From positions 62,001 to 126,000 of the forward strand of contig NZ_FRDF01000007.1 of assembly GCF_900143235.1 (NCBI RefSeq): a stretch of 64,000 nt of DNA, written 5' to 3'. Both the position numbers and the translations under genes were made by a program. Below the pieces are notes generated by a model, which made no database searches, was not told the origin of the DNA, and worked only from the letters and a program-made list of their open reading frames with translations. Below, one piece after another: positions 8,728-18,500 of this stretch (position 1 is the first letter of the stretch; each line of letters starts with the position of its first letter). Origin of the DNA: Erythrobacter sanguineus. GTDB taxonomy: Bacteria > Pseudomonadota > Alphaproteobacteria > Sphingomonadales > Sphingomonadaceae.

Positions 8728-9360
8728 TCAGGAAATGGCCGAATTTGCCCTATCGACCAACTGCTTTTGCGCAGGGTTAAGCACCATCAGCAGGCGCGCG
8801 GCCCCGGTTCCGGCAATCGGCGGAGAGCGGTGGATGGCAGGCCGATCAGTGGCAAGCTTGCCCTTGAACAGGCCGATATCGAAGTGGTCCATGCGGTGGA
8901 TGCGGCGCGGCTCTGCACCGGCTGTGATGCGCGCTGCGTCTTCATCTTCCAGCCAATCGGTTCCGGCGCCGACATAGGTGGTGATAAGCCGCGCGCGGAC
9001 ATAGTCGGCGTGGAACTTGCGGCACGAATCGCTGCGCACCACTTCGAGCCGCAATTCGAACCGGGCCAGATCCAGCGCCTCGCAAAACAGCCGGGCGAGC
9101 AAGGCAGCGTCATCGATCAGCGTTTGGTGGAGCGCGGCCCCGGCAAAGCCGTTCTCCGCGAGGCCAGAGCGCAGGGCGGCGGGCAGACCGGAAAGGCAGG
9201 TTTCGAACCGCAGGTCGCGCGGCGTCCCTTGGGTCAGCGCCGCAAAATCGGCAATCGGCCTGCGCTGCCAGATGGCGAGATTGCATTCTTCCGCGCGGAT
9301 GGCGCAGAGGATGTCCGGCTGGCTGGAGATACGGGCAGAGCGGGTAAGCAGGGTGGCCAT
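8728..9360 (-). CDS. DUF1826 domain protein, probably zinc-responsive
   Basis: A 210-residue DUF1826 protein of unknown biochemical function. The conserved core is visible: KFHADYVRARLITTYVGAGT, then an Asp/Glu-rich stretch, RRIHRMDHFDIGLFKG, and a C-terminal HRSPP followed by RLLMVLNP. Several His and Asp residues could bind metal. I prefer ATG 9360 (MATLLTRS) over the longer frame from 9417, because the longer form would put a Zur-like palindrome inside the coding sequence while the shorter one leaves it 26-37 bp upstream. DUF1826 genes are, to my knowledge, often found with COG0523 zinc metallochaperone genes and Zur boxes. No such partner is visible here. Confidence 0.75.
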   Translation of the reverse strand: MATLLTRSARISSQPDILCAIRAEECNLAIWQRRPIADFAALTQGTPRDLRFETCLSGLPAALRSGLAENGFAGAALHQTLIDDAALLARLFCEALDLARFELRLEVVRSDSCRKFHADYVRARLITTYVGAGTDWLEDEDAARITAGAEPRRIHRMDHFDIGLFKGKLATDRPAIHRSPPIAGTGAARLLMVLNPAQKQLVDRANSAIS

Positions 9361-9385
9361 GATCGATCCGGTCGAAAAAGGTGTG

Positions 9386-9397
9386 ATGTTGTAACAT
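9386..9397. promoter_or_regulatory. Zur-like box
   Basis: ATGTTGTAACAT is a perfect 12-bp palindrome resembling the core of proteobacterial Zur sites (ATGTTATAACAT-like). It sits just upstream of the preferred start of the DUF1826 gene. Assignment to Zur rests on motif similarity and on what I recall of the DUF1826 family. Confidence 0.5.
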
Positions 9398-9464
9398 ACC
9401 TGATAGGTCGGCTGCAAGGCGCTGGCAAGGCCTCTGCGTGGTTGCGATGAAAATGGCTCTTGCG

Positions 9465-9477
9465 AATGATTATCATT
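9465..9477. promoter_or_regulatory. Fur-like box
   Basis: AATGATTATCATT is a perfect 6-1-6 inverted repeat, and the extended context GCGAATGATTATCATTTCC resembles the classical Fur box. It lies 77-89 bp upstream of the lipoprotein gene and about 105 bp upstream of the DUF1826 start, within the divergent promoter region. Iron control of the lipoprotein is the simplest reading. Confidence 0.55.
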
Positions 9478-9553
9478 TCCGTCATGAAGGGATGGTCATT
9501 TTCCGGCCCGATGCAGGCCGGATGCAGCTCGAATGCAGGATCGAACCAACCCC

Positions 9554-10441
9554 ATGAACAGCAAACTGAAACTCTGGACTCAACTCGGTCTCGGCACGGC
9601 GCTCGCCGGCGGGATGCTGGCAGCTTGCGGCGGTGAGGCTGGCGGCGAAGGCGGCGGTGAGGCTGGCGGCGACGGCGCCGACGCTGCTGCGGTGGCGCCG
9701 AGCGAGGCCGGAACAGGTGAAGCCGGAGAAGGTGAGGCCGGCGGCGAAGGTGAAGGCGCCGGCGGCGAAGGCGAAGGTGGCGAAGGTGAGGGCGGCGTTG
9801 CGGTAAGCCGCGCCGATAGCGATCCGGTCGCCTATGGCATTGCTCTTGCCGTGACCGAAGCCCATGTCATCGCCGCGCGCGATGCTTTTGCGGCGGGCAG
9901 GAAAGAAGCCGCCGCCGAAATGTTCGCCCATCCCGCGGCCGAGGTGCTGGTTGAAATGGATCCGGTCTTTGCCAAGCTTGGGGTCAAGGATTTCAAGCCG
10001 CTGCTGACCGATGCCTCGACCGCGGTGCTCGACGGAAAGGACGCGGCAGAGGTTAACAGGCGCTATGATGCGATCATCACGGCGTTGCGCGGCGCTGCGG
10101 ACAAGGCTCCGGATAGCGGCGCCAGCGAAGCCGCCATCGCAAGCGGCATCATCGCCGACCAGATCGAACGGGCTGGCGCGATGTATCGCATAGCCGCCAA
10201 GGATGATCGCTACGAACCCTATCTTGATGGTTACGGCTTCTACAAGGTGGCCGAGACCGCCGCCGCGCGCGGTGGTGCCGCGATCAAGGCGGCCAACCCC
10301 GATGCCCATGCCCGCATCAGCGATGCGCTGGCGCTGCTCAGACAAGCCTATCCTGCCGCGACTCGTCCGGGCCGGCTGAAGCTTGAACCCGCGGCGCTTT
10401 CCGCTGCGTCATCGCGGGTGATGCTGGCCACGGCAAGCTGA
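9554..10441 (+). CDS. Lipoprotein with Gly/Glu-rich linker, function unknown
   Basis: I do not recognise the family. With ATG 9554 the 295-residue product has a lipoprotein signal (MNSKLKLW, hydrophobic core, LAAC with Cys25 as the lipidated residue). Residues about 26-85 are a low-complexity Gly/Glu/Ala stretch, probably a flexible acidic tether. The rest is a predicted helical domain of roughly 200 residues containing MFAHPAAEVLVEMDP, which has a faint look of imelysin/EfeO-type metal-binding helices but lacks a proper HxxE motif. An in-frame ATG at 9533 would add seven polar residues; neither start has a good ribosome site. The Fur-like box upstream suggests iron regulation, so an envelope role in metal handling is a guess. 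Confidence 0.6.
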   Translation: MNSKLKLWTQLGLGTALAGGMLAACGGEAGGEGGGEAGGDGADAAAVAPSEAGTGEAGEGEAGGEGEGAGGEGEGGEGEGGVAVSRADSDPVAYGIALAVTEAHVIAARDAFAAGRKEAAAEMFAHPAAEVLVEMDPVFAKLGVKDFKPLLTDASTAVLDGKDAAEVNRRYDAIITALRGAADKAPDSGASEAAIASGIIADQIERAGAMYRIAAKDDRYEPYLDGYGFYKVAETAAARGGAAIKAANPDAHARISDALALLRQAYPAATRPGRLKLEPAALSAASSRVMLATAS

Positions 10442-10459
10442 GCTTCGGGCTTTGCGCCA

Positions 10460-10477
10460 CCGGCCCGACGGGGCCGG
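10460..10477 (+). terminator. Hairpin after the lipoprotein gene
   Basis: CCGGCCC-GACG-GGGCCGG forms a 7-bp GC stem 19 bp after the stop codon, followed by ATTTGTG. It probably ends the lipoprotein transcript; the remaining bases to 10689 hold the leader of the next operon and no visible gene. Confidence 0.5.
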
Positions 10478-10689
10478 ATTTGTGCAAATGCGACAAAGTT
10501 AACCTTCATGGACAATTAGTGCCTAAAAATTAGCCTGTGCGCTTGTCTTTACCGTTTGCGGCTGTAGGGTCGCGTCCATCGTCCGGGGGGCGGTCGGGAT
10601 GGGGGTAAAAGGGTGTCGGGACACCGCTGTTCCTGTCCGGGAAGATTGGGCATACGGCCGCGGTTGTAGGGATAACCTCCGGCTGCGGG

Positions 10690-12579
10690 ATGAACGTTCC
10701 GGGGAAAAATTTGTCGATCGCTCAGCAAGTTCTGAAAGCCGTGGTGTGCGCGCCGCAGGGTGCGCTTCGCAGGAATGCGCCACCGCGTTCGCCTGATTGC
10801 CTAGGACGGGCCGCCATTTCGGCGCTGGCTCTGGCAATGGGCGGATTTCTCGCACCGCAGGCGGCCGAGGCGCAGGTGCGCATTGCACCGCCCACCCGCA
10901 GCGATCTTGCCCCGCCTGATCAGCGGCGCGATGACCGCTCGGTCACGCTGACGGTCGATGGCGATTTCGAACGCCCGCCCTGCGCGCTCGACCGGCCCGA
11001 ATTTGCCGATATCCGTTTCACAGTGCAGGGCGCGCAGTTCAACGGGCTGGACCGGGTGCCGGGCCTGTCGCTCGACGAGACCTGGCTGGCCTATCAGGGC
11101 CGCGAACTGCCCGTATCGGTGCTGTGCGACATCCGCGCCGAAGCCAATGCCATGCTGCGGCGGCAGGGCTATCTTGCGACGGTCGAAATCCCCGAACAGA
11201 GCCTGTCCGACGGGATCCCCGATTTCAACGTGGTGTTCGGCCGTCTGACCGCGATCCGCGTGCGCGGCGATGCCGGCCCATCGGAAAAGGTGGTGGCCGG
11301 TTATCTGGAAAAGCTGACCACGCAGGATGTGTTCAACACCAACACCGCCGAACGTTATCTGCTGCTGGCTGATGACCTTCCGGGGCTGGACGTGCGCCTG
11401 TCGCTGCGACCGGCGGCGGGCGGTGCCCCGGGCGAGTTGGTGGGCGAGATCGCGGTGCTGCGCCGCCGCGGCATGATCGACCTCAACATCCAGAATTTCG
11501 GTTCGGAGGCGATCGGCCGGTTCGGCGGGGTGCTGCGCGGCGAAATCTATGATCTGACCGGGATGGGTGACCGCACGTCGATATCGGTGTTCTCGACGCT
11601 CGAATTCACAGAGCAGCAAACGATCCAGCTGGGCCATGATTTCCGCGTCGGGAGCGAGGGCCTGCGGCTGGGCGGCCAGTTTACCTGGAGCACGACCGAT
11701 CCCGCGCTCGGCATTCCCGGTTTCGATGTCGAATCCGAAACGGTATTTGCCAGCATCTTTGCGAGCTATCCGCTCAAACGCACCCGCGCGCACAGCCTGT
11801 TCGCCGATGTCGGCTTCGACATGGTCAATCAGGATGTCGAGGTGAACAACATCGCCCTGACCGATGACAAGGTTCGCATGGTCTATGCCCGGCTGTCCGG
11901 TGTCTGGACCGACGAGGATTCGATCCGTCGCATCGGGGGCTACTCCCCGTTCGAACCGAAACTGCGGCTGGAATACGGGTTCGAGGCGCGTCAGGGGCTT
12001 GATGTCTTCTCCGCCAGCCCGGATTGCCGGCCCAACCTTTTGGCCTGCCTGTTCGGCGGGGTCGTGCCGCCAAGCCGGATCGAGGCCGATCCCACCCCGC
12101 TGCTGGCCCGCGCCAATGCCGGGATCGAATATCGCCCCGATCCGCTGCTGACCTTCGCGCTGGAGACAGTCGCGCAGCTAAGCAGCGATCCGTTGCCCGC
12201 CTTCGAGGAACTGGCGGCGGGCAGTTTCACCATCGGGCGCGGCTATGATCCGGGCGCGGTGCTGGGCGACAGCGGGATCATGAGCAGTTTTGAACTGCGG
12301 TACGGATCGCTTGCGCCCAAGGGCCCCGACTATGTGACCGTGCAGCCCTTTGTTTTCACCGATGTCGCCTGGGTCTGGAACAGGGACCCTAGCCGCCGGC
12401 CGGGCAACCCCGACCGGTTGTGGTCGGCAGGTGGCGGTTTGCGGTTTGCCTGGGGCCGCGGCCTGCAGAGCGATGTCTTGCTGGCCGTCCCGCTCGAACG
12501 GCCCGATCTTGCGCCCCGGCGCGGCGATGTGCGCCTGATGGTTTCCTTGACCGCCCGTCTGTTCCCGTGGAGATTTTGA
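10690..12579 (+). CDS. TpsB-type outer-membrane transporter (ShlB/FhaC family)
   Basis: Outer-membrane pore of a two-partner (type Vb) secretion system, exporting the TpsA protein encoded next. The 629-residue product has a long N-terminal region ending in a signal peptide (GRAAISALALAMGGF to AEAQ near residue 60), POTRA-like segments around residues 90-240 (for example IRFTVQGAQFNGL), and a C-terminal beta-barrel domain ending in Phe. GRGYDPGAVLGDSG near residue 517 corresponds to the conserved VRGY/F loop-6 motif of TpsB proteins. The start is uncertain: ATG 10690 lacks a clear Shine-Dalgarno, and internal GTG codons are possible. One base separates its stop from the tpsA start, so the pair is co-transcribed. 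Confidence 0.88.
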   Translation: MNVPGKNLSIAQQVLKAVVCAPQGALRRNAPPRSPDCLGRAAISALALAMGGFLAPQAAEAQVRIAPPTRSDLAPPDQRRDDRSVTLTVDGDFERPPCALDRPEFADIRFTVQGAQFNGLDRVPGLSLDETWLAYQGRELPVSVLCDIRAEANAMLRRQGYLATVEIPEQSLSDGIPDFNVVFGRLTAIRVRGDAGPSEKVVAGYLEKLTTQDVFNTNTAERYLLLADDLPGLDVRLSLRPAAGGAPGELVGEIAVLRRRGMIDLNIQNFGSEAIGRFGGVLRGEIYDLTGMGDRTSISVFSTLEFTEQQTIQLGHDFRVGSEGLRLGGQFTWSTTDPALGIPGFDVESETVFASIFASYPLKRTRAHSLFADVGFDMVNQDVEVNNIALTDDKVRMVYARLSGVWTDEDSIRRIGGYSPFEPKLRLEYGFEARQGLDVFSASPDCRPNLLACLFGGVVPPSRIEADPTPLLARANAGIEYRPDPLLTFALETVAQLSSDPLPAFEELAAGSFTIGRGYDPGAVLGDSGIMSSFELRYGSLAPKGPDYVTVQPFVFTDVAWVWNRDPSRRPGNPDRLWSAGGGLRFAWGRGLQSDVLLAVPLERPDLAPRRGDVRLMVSLTARLFPWRF

Positions 12580-12580
12580 G

Positions 12581-15500
12581 ATGACCGATCCGACCCGGAA
12601 CCGTTCGCGCCTGATGCTGGGCAGTGCGACAGCGGCGCTGGCCCTGGCGCTGGCATTGCCCCAGCGCGCCGAGGCGCAGGCCATCAATGCCGACGGCTTG
12701 GTGGTGGTCGGGAACGCGGAAATCATCCAGGGCTCGCTTGAGGACTTCATCGACATCCAGTCGCCCACGGTGGTGATCGACTGGACCCCGTTCGAGAATG
12801 GCGTGGGCGATGCGCTCGATTTCCTGCCGACCGGTGCGACCGCGCGGTTCGAGTCCTCCAGCTTCTCCGATTTTGCCGTGCTCAACCGGATCCTGCCTGC
12901 GACCAACGGCAATATCGCGGTGATCGATGGCAGCGTAATCTCGCGTGTCTTCGGACAGACCGGGCCGACTCCCGGCGGGTTTGTCGCCTTCTATTCGCCC
13001 ACCGGCATTCTCATCGGCAGTAACGCCAGTGTCGATGTCGGCAGCCTGATGCTGACCACGCTTGACCCGACTCCTGCCAGTTTTGCAGATTTTGCCGAAA
13101 ATGGCGGGTTCATGCAGCTTGCCGGTGCAACCGGTTCGACTGCCCGGATCCAGATCGATGCCGGCGCGCTGATCACTGCCTCGCCCGAAAATGCCTTCTT
13201 CGCAGCGGTGGCCGCCGATGTGGAGATGCGCGGCACCGCGTTGGTCAACGGCAGCCACGCCTATGTCGCGGGCGAGGTGGTGCGGCTGCAATTCTCGAAC
13301 GGGCTGTTCAACATCATTGTCCCGGTCGGCACGGCGGCCAGCGGCACGGTGATGGAGATTGACGGCAATGTCGGCGGCCCGTCGAGCACCGGGCTGACGG
13401 GTGACAATCACATGATCTATGGGGTCGCGGCCGCCCAGAATGATCCGATCAGCATGATTTTCCGCGGCAATCTCGGCTTCGAACCGGCCCAGAGCGCGGG
13501 GGTCATCAATGGCGAGATCATTCTTTCCGCTAACTACGACGTGTTCGGGCGATTTGTCGCCGGCGGATCCATTGCCGACGGGATCGAAGCGCAGTTCAGC
13601 CAAACCGATTCATTTTCCTCGGGTCAGGCCGACCTGTTCCTTGAAGATTTCACCGCCACCAGCAGCCTGCTGGCGGTTGGTACGCACCGCACGCAGGCCA
13701 TCGCGTCCGGCGCGGGAAGCTTGGTGGAGGGCAACCTGCTGCTGGTCGGGCGTGAAAACGCTGAACTCATAGCCACCAACGGGCAGGATTTCACCATCTC
13801 GGGCGACGTGCTGGTCGACGCCCGCGATTATGGAATTGTTTCATCAAGCCTTGGAGAATTGCTGCTGGCAAATGCCCAGGGCGGCGATGCCGTGATGGAA
13901 GCGAACACCAATGGCGCCGTGGCTGTCGGCGGCAACGCTTTGGTGACGGCAGATGCGTTTGGCGGCACCTATTTCGGTCCGGACACAAACGGCCTGTTTC
14001 AGGCTGGCAGCGCCTTTGCCGGCACAGCGCGCATGGGCGCCAATGCGGCCAGCCTTACCGTCAATGGTTTTGCGACCCTCTCATCACGCGGCGTGGGATC
14101 AAGCGGTTTCAACCATGACTTCGGGGCGGAAGCACGCGGCGGGATTGCGCAATTCTTTGCCACCAACAGCGGCATCATTTCGGTGCAGCAGGATGTGTCG
14201 GTGCTTGCCGATGCGGTCGGTGCCCTCGGAGCGACACTCGGGAATTCGACGGCTTCGGATGCCTTTGGCGGGGATGCGCTGTTCGAGATCTTCGAGGACG
14301 GAAACATTTCCGTCGGTGGAAGCGCATTTCTTGATGCCAGCGCAAGGGGCGGCTTGTCGAACGGTTCGGGCGATGGCTCGCTTGCCGATGCCGGAAACGC
14401 CCGCGTTTCGGCCGATGGCCCTGGCCAGATCATCCAGATCGTCATCGGCGGCGATCTGACCCTTGTCGCCGATGCCGCAGGCGGCACCAATCAGGGCGGC
14501 ACCGGCGGCACAGCCCTGGGCGGTGCGGCGCGGCTGGTGTCATCGGGGGCCGGCTCCATAACGGGGGGCGGCTCCATCACCGTCACCGGCAATTTCTCGG
14601 CGAGCGCAACCGCTGAAGGTGGTGTGGGAACCGCAGGCGGCGATGGCTTTGGCGGTATCTCCGGGGCGATTGCTGATGCCGGTGTGGTCGACATTGGCGG
14701 TAGTGCGGTGGCAGACAGCAGCGGCGTGGGCGGCAGCGCCTTTTTCGGGTTCGGCGGCGATGGTGGTGATGGGCTGGGCGGAAATGCCTTCCTGCAGGCC
14801 ACCGGAACCCTCATCGATACGGCGACCCTGACGGTTGGCGGGGATGCAACGGTGATCGCCGATGGCGAAGGCGGCGGGGGCGGATTGACCAATGGCATCA
14901 TTCCCGGCGGGCGCGGCGGCAATGGGCAGGGCGGGACATTCAGCATCCCCAATCAGGCCGATCCGAACTTCAATAGCGGCGCTTTCATCCTTGCTGGCGC
15001 CGATAACGGGACGATTGCGATCGGCGGTCAGGCCTTTGGCAGCGCCACAGGCACTGGCGGGACGGGCGGCAGCTTCAACTCCAGTTTCACCGACCAGGGG
15101 CCGGAAGACGCAGGCGATGGCGGCGACGGGACCGGCGGTCTTGCGCAGATCGGTCTTGCGCTGCTGGGCTTTGATGGCTCGGTCGGCCTTGGCAGTGCAA
15201 CATTCACGCAACTGAATGTGCTTGCCGACGGTTTTGGCGGCTCGGGCGGTTTCGATCTGTCGGACAATTCGACCGGATTGCTCGGCGGGCTGGCCGGTAA
15301 CGGCTTTGGCGGCAATGCCTTTCTGACCGCAAGGGCGGGCGAGGTCATCGCCGACACGGCCGAGCTTTCGGCTGGCGGCCTTGGCGGGGATTCGAACGTT
15401 GGTGGCAACGGCACAGGTGGCGTTGCCGGAATCCTCGGCGGTCTGGGCGGCATCGCCACACTGGGGAGTTTCTTCGCGTCTGCCGAGGGTGGAGGGGGCT

Positions 15501-18500
15501 TCGGGCTCAACGGCGTGGGCGGAACCGGCCTCGGCGGTCAGGCCTTCATCAATTTGCAGGACATTACTGTTTCGGTCAGCGGCGACACCTTCATTGATGC
15601 AACTGGTTTCGGCGGTTTTTCCGATGGTGACGGCGGCGGCGACGGGACGGGCGGGACGGCCTTTATCGGCGCGATCGACAACACCACCGGCAGCGGCACC
15701 TTTATCGGCAATGCTTCGATCACCGCCAATGGTTTTGGCGGCGGGCCCGGTGAAAACGCGACCGGCGGGACCGGGCGCGGCGGGCTTGCCTTTGCGGAGG
15801 CGGGCGGCATCTTGCGGTTTGGCAGCCTGCAGGTCACCGCCACCGGTGCCGGCGGCGAGAACGAGGGGAACAATCCCCCTATCGTCGGCGGCGACGGAAT
15901 TGGCGGTTCCGCTGAACTGCGCAGCCGTGGTTCGGGCAGCCAGCTGATTGTCGAACGCAACACGCCTAATGCCTTCAACGATATCACGAACGGAGGCGGG
16001 ATTGTCGCCGCTCTGGGTCTGGGCCGAAGCACCAATGGCGGAAGCGGTATCGGGGGATCGGGCACCGGCGGTACTGTTCGACTGTCGGCGATTGGAAGCG
16101 GCAGCATTGTCTTGCCTTCGGATCCGGCAGGCGATCCCAATAGTGCGCCCTTCATTGGTCTGAACGCACGCGGTTTTGGCGGTGGCTCGCAGGTTGAAGG
16201 TGGGACTGGCGGCGTTGGCACCGGCGGTGTCGGCATCATCGAAGCCGATGAGGGCGGCACCATTTCGATGGGCGCCACGAACTTCACAGTGTTTGGTGTT
16301 GGCGGAAATGGCATAGGCACTGGTCTCAATATATCCGGGGGTGATGCGTTCGGCGGTGAACGCCTGATCAGCGTCACCAACGGGGCCGAACTGACGGCCG
16401 CACTCGCCTTCGGAACAGCCGGAGCAAGAGGCGGGAACGGTGTGGGCAGCGGCAATGGCGGCAACGCGACAAGCGGCAGCAACTTGCTCGAAGTCACCAA
16501 TGCGACGCTCAACATTGTCGGCAATTTCCTCGTCTTCGATCAGGCGATTGGGGGCAACGGCCAGCAGGGCGGCTCTGCTACCGGGGGAACGGCCGGGTTT
16601 GCGGCGGAAAATGCGACGATCAATTTCATCCCTGATACCAATGGCAATTCGTCACTTCTGCTATCAGCCGATGCGACTGGCGGAAATGGCGTGGATCGTG
16701 GTGGCGATGCCGTTGCTGGAACGGCCACGATCGGGATCAGCGGATCAAGCCTGATCGCCGGGAACATCCAGCTTACGTCGGCAGCGCGCGGCGGCAACGC
16801 CAGCGGACCGGGCGGCATCGGCGGCAACGCCACGGCTGGAAGCGCGACCCTCACGGCCTCAGATTCGACCATCGAACTGCTCGGCAACAACGAGATATTG
16901 TCCAATGCCATCGGCGGTATTGGCGGCACGCAAGGTTCCAGCGGCGTTGGCGGCAATGCCGCAAGTGACGCGGTTACGGTGAATTTCACCAATTCGCAGG
17001 TCAATATCTTGGCTGGAAATTCAAGCCCGGGCACCCTGCGGCTCGGTTCGCTCGCGGATGGCGGTGACGGCGACCAGATGGGTAATGCGACCAGCGATAG
17101 TGCCCAGTTGCAGCTTAACGGCGGTTCGTTGAGCGCCGACGACATCCGGGCCGAGGCCTTTGGCTTCGCCAATGCCAACACCGCCGGGCAGCTCGGGGGC
17201 TTTGCAGAAGCCGGCGTGGCCGAGATCGCGCTCGAAGGCGATGCCGTGCTAAATGCCGGACGGATCGATCTGATCAGCAATGCCGGTACCTCCAGCGGGG
17301 GCGCTGCGCGGGCCGGGCAATCGGTGTTTCAGGTGCTCAGCGGCAGCACGGCGCAGATTTCCGCCGGAGATTTAAATCTGTTCGCCGATGCCACGGGGGC
17401 CGATCCGGGCGCTTCGGGCAACACCGCCGGACGTTTTGAAGTGAATGTCGCCGGTGGGAGCCTCGACCTCATCAGCCTCACCGCTTCGGCGCTGGGTGAT
17501 GCGCTTGCGACCGGAGCCTCGCCCTCGCAGCTGATTGCAGACGGCGGGAACATCAACATTGATGCCACTCTTGATGCGGTCGCGCTGGGGGATATCGCGG
17601 TTCAGACCGGACAGGGCGGGATCATCGGCAGCCCCACCACCACCACCAGCAGCAGCACGGCGATTTCGCTGACGTCGGAAGGGCTGATCACGATCAGCGG
17701 CGATGATGACGGGGCGATCGGGCTGGGCGGCAGCACAATATCGCTGACCTCGCGCGATCTCGATATCCTGTCGGGTGCGCGGATCGGGGCGGATGTCGTC
17801 TCGATCAGCTCGCTAGAGACCGATTTCACCGCTGTGCTCGGCGGGACGCTCGAAGGTGATGGCTTTACCCTGACCGCTGCTGAAGCAGCCCGGATCAATG
17901 CCATCGGGCTGGATTTCTTCTTTCCCGAAGTTTTCGCCACCAGCGATCCCAACCAGCCCGATCTGCTGATCCGCGATCTTTCGTTCAGCGGTCTGAACGT
18001 CAGCGAGGTCGCGATGTTCGTGGGCGCGGATATCAGCGGGATTGTGCGGGTGGAAGGCACGGCGCGTTTTGAAAACGCCTCTTCCGATACGCTTCTGAGC
18101 ATCCGCGCGGGCGAGCGCATCGAAGTGGTCACGCCCGGAGGGCTCCTGATGACCGACAATGATGGCTTGCCGGCCGGGACGCTGTCGCTCAATGCGGGCA
18201 GCATCTGGGCCGCAGATGCAGATACCATCGCCCAGTTGCAGGCTGATCCGGTGTTTGCCGGGCGCGATGCGCTGCTGGCGGTCGCCGCACAGGGCAGCGA
18301 AGATCCGCTCGGCTATCTGCGTGCCGGACTGGTTTCTCTGGGCGTCGGCAGCCAGCTGCTGGTGCGCAACACCGGCACTGACATCGAACAGGGCGGGATC
18401 CTGGTGGGTGAGAGCGGATTGTCGATTGCCGCAGACAGCCAGTTCAACCAGGGCGCTCCGCTCGATGTCTTCGCCTATGGCCGCCGACAGCGCGATGACG

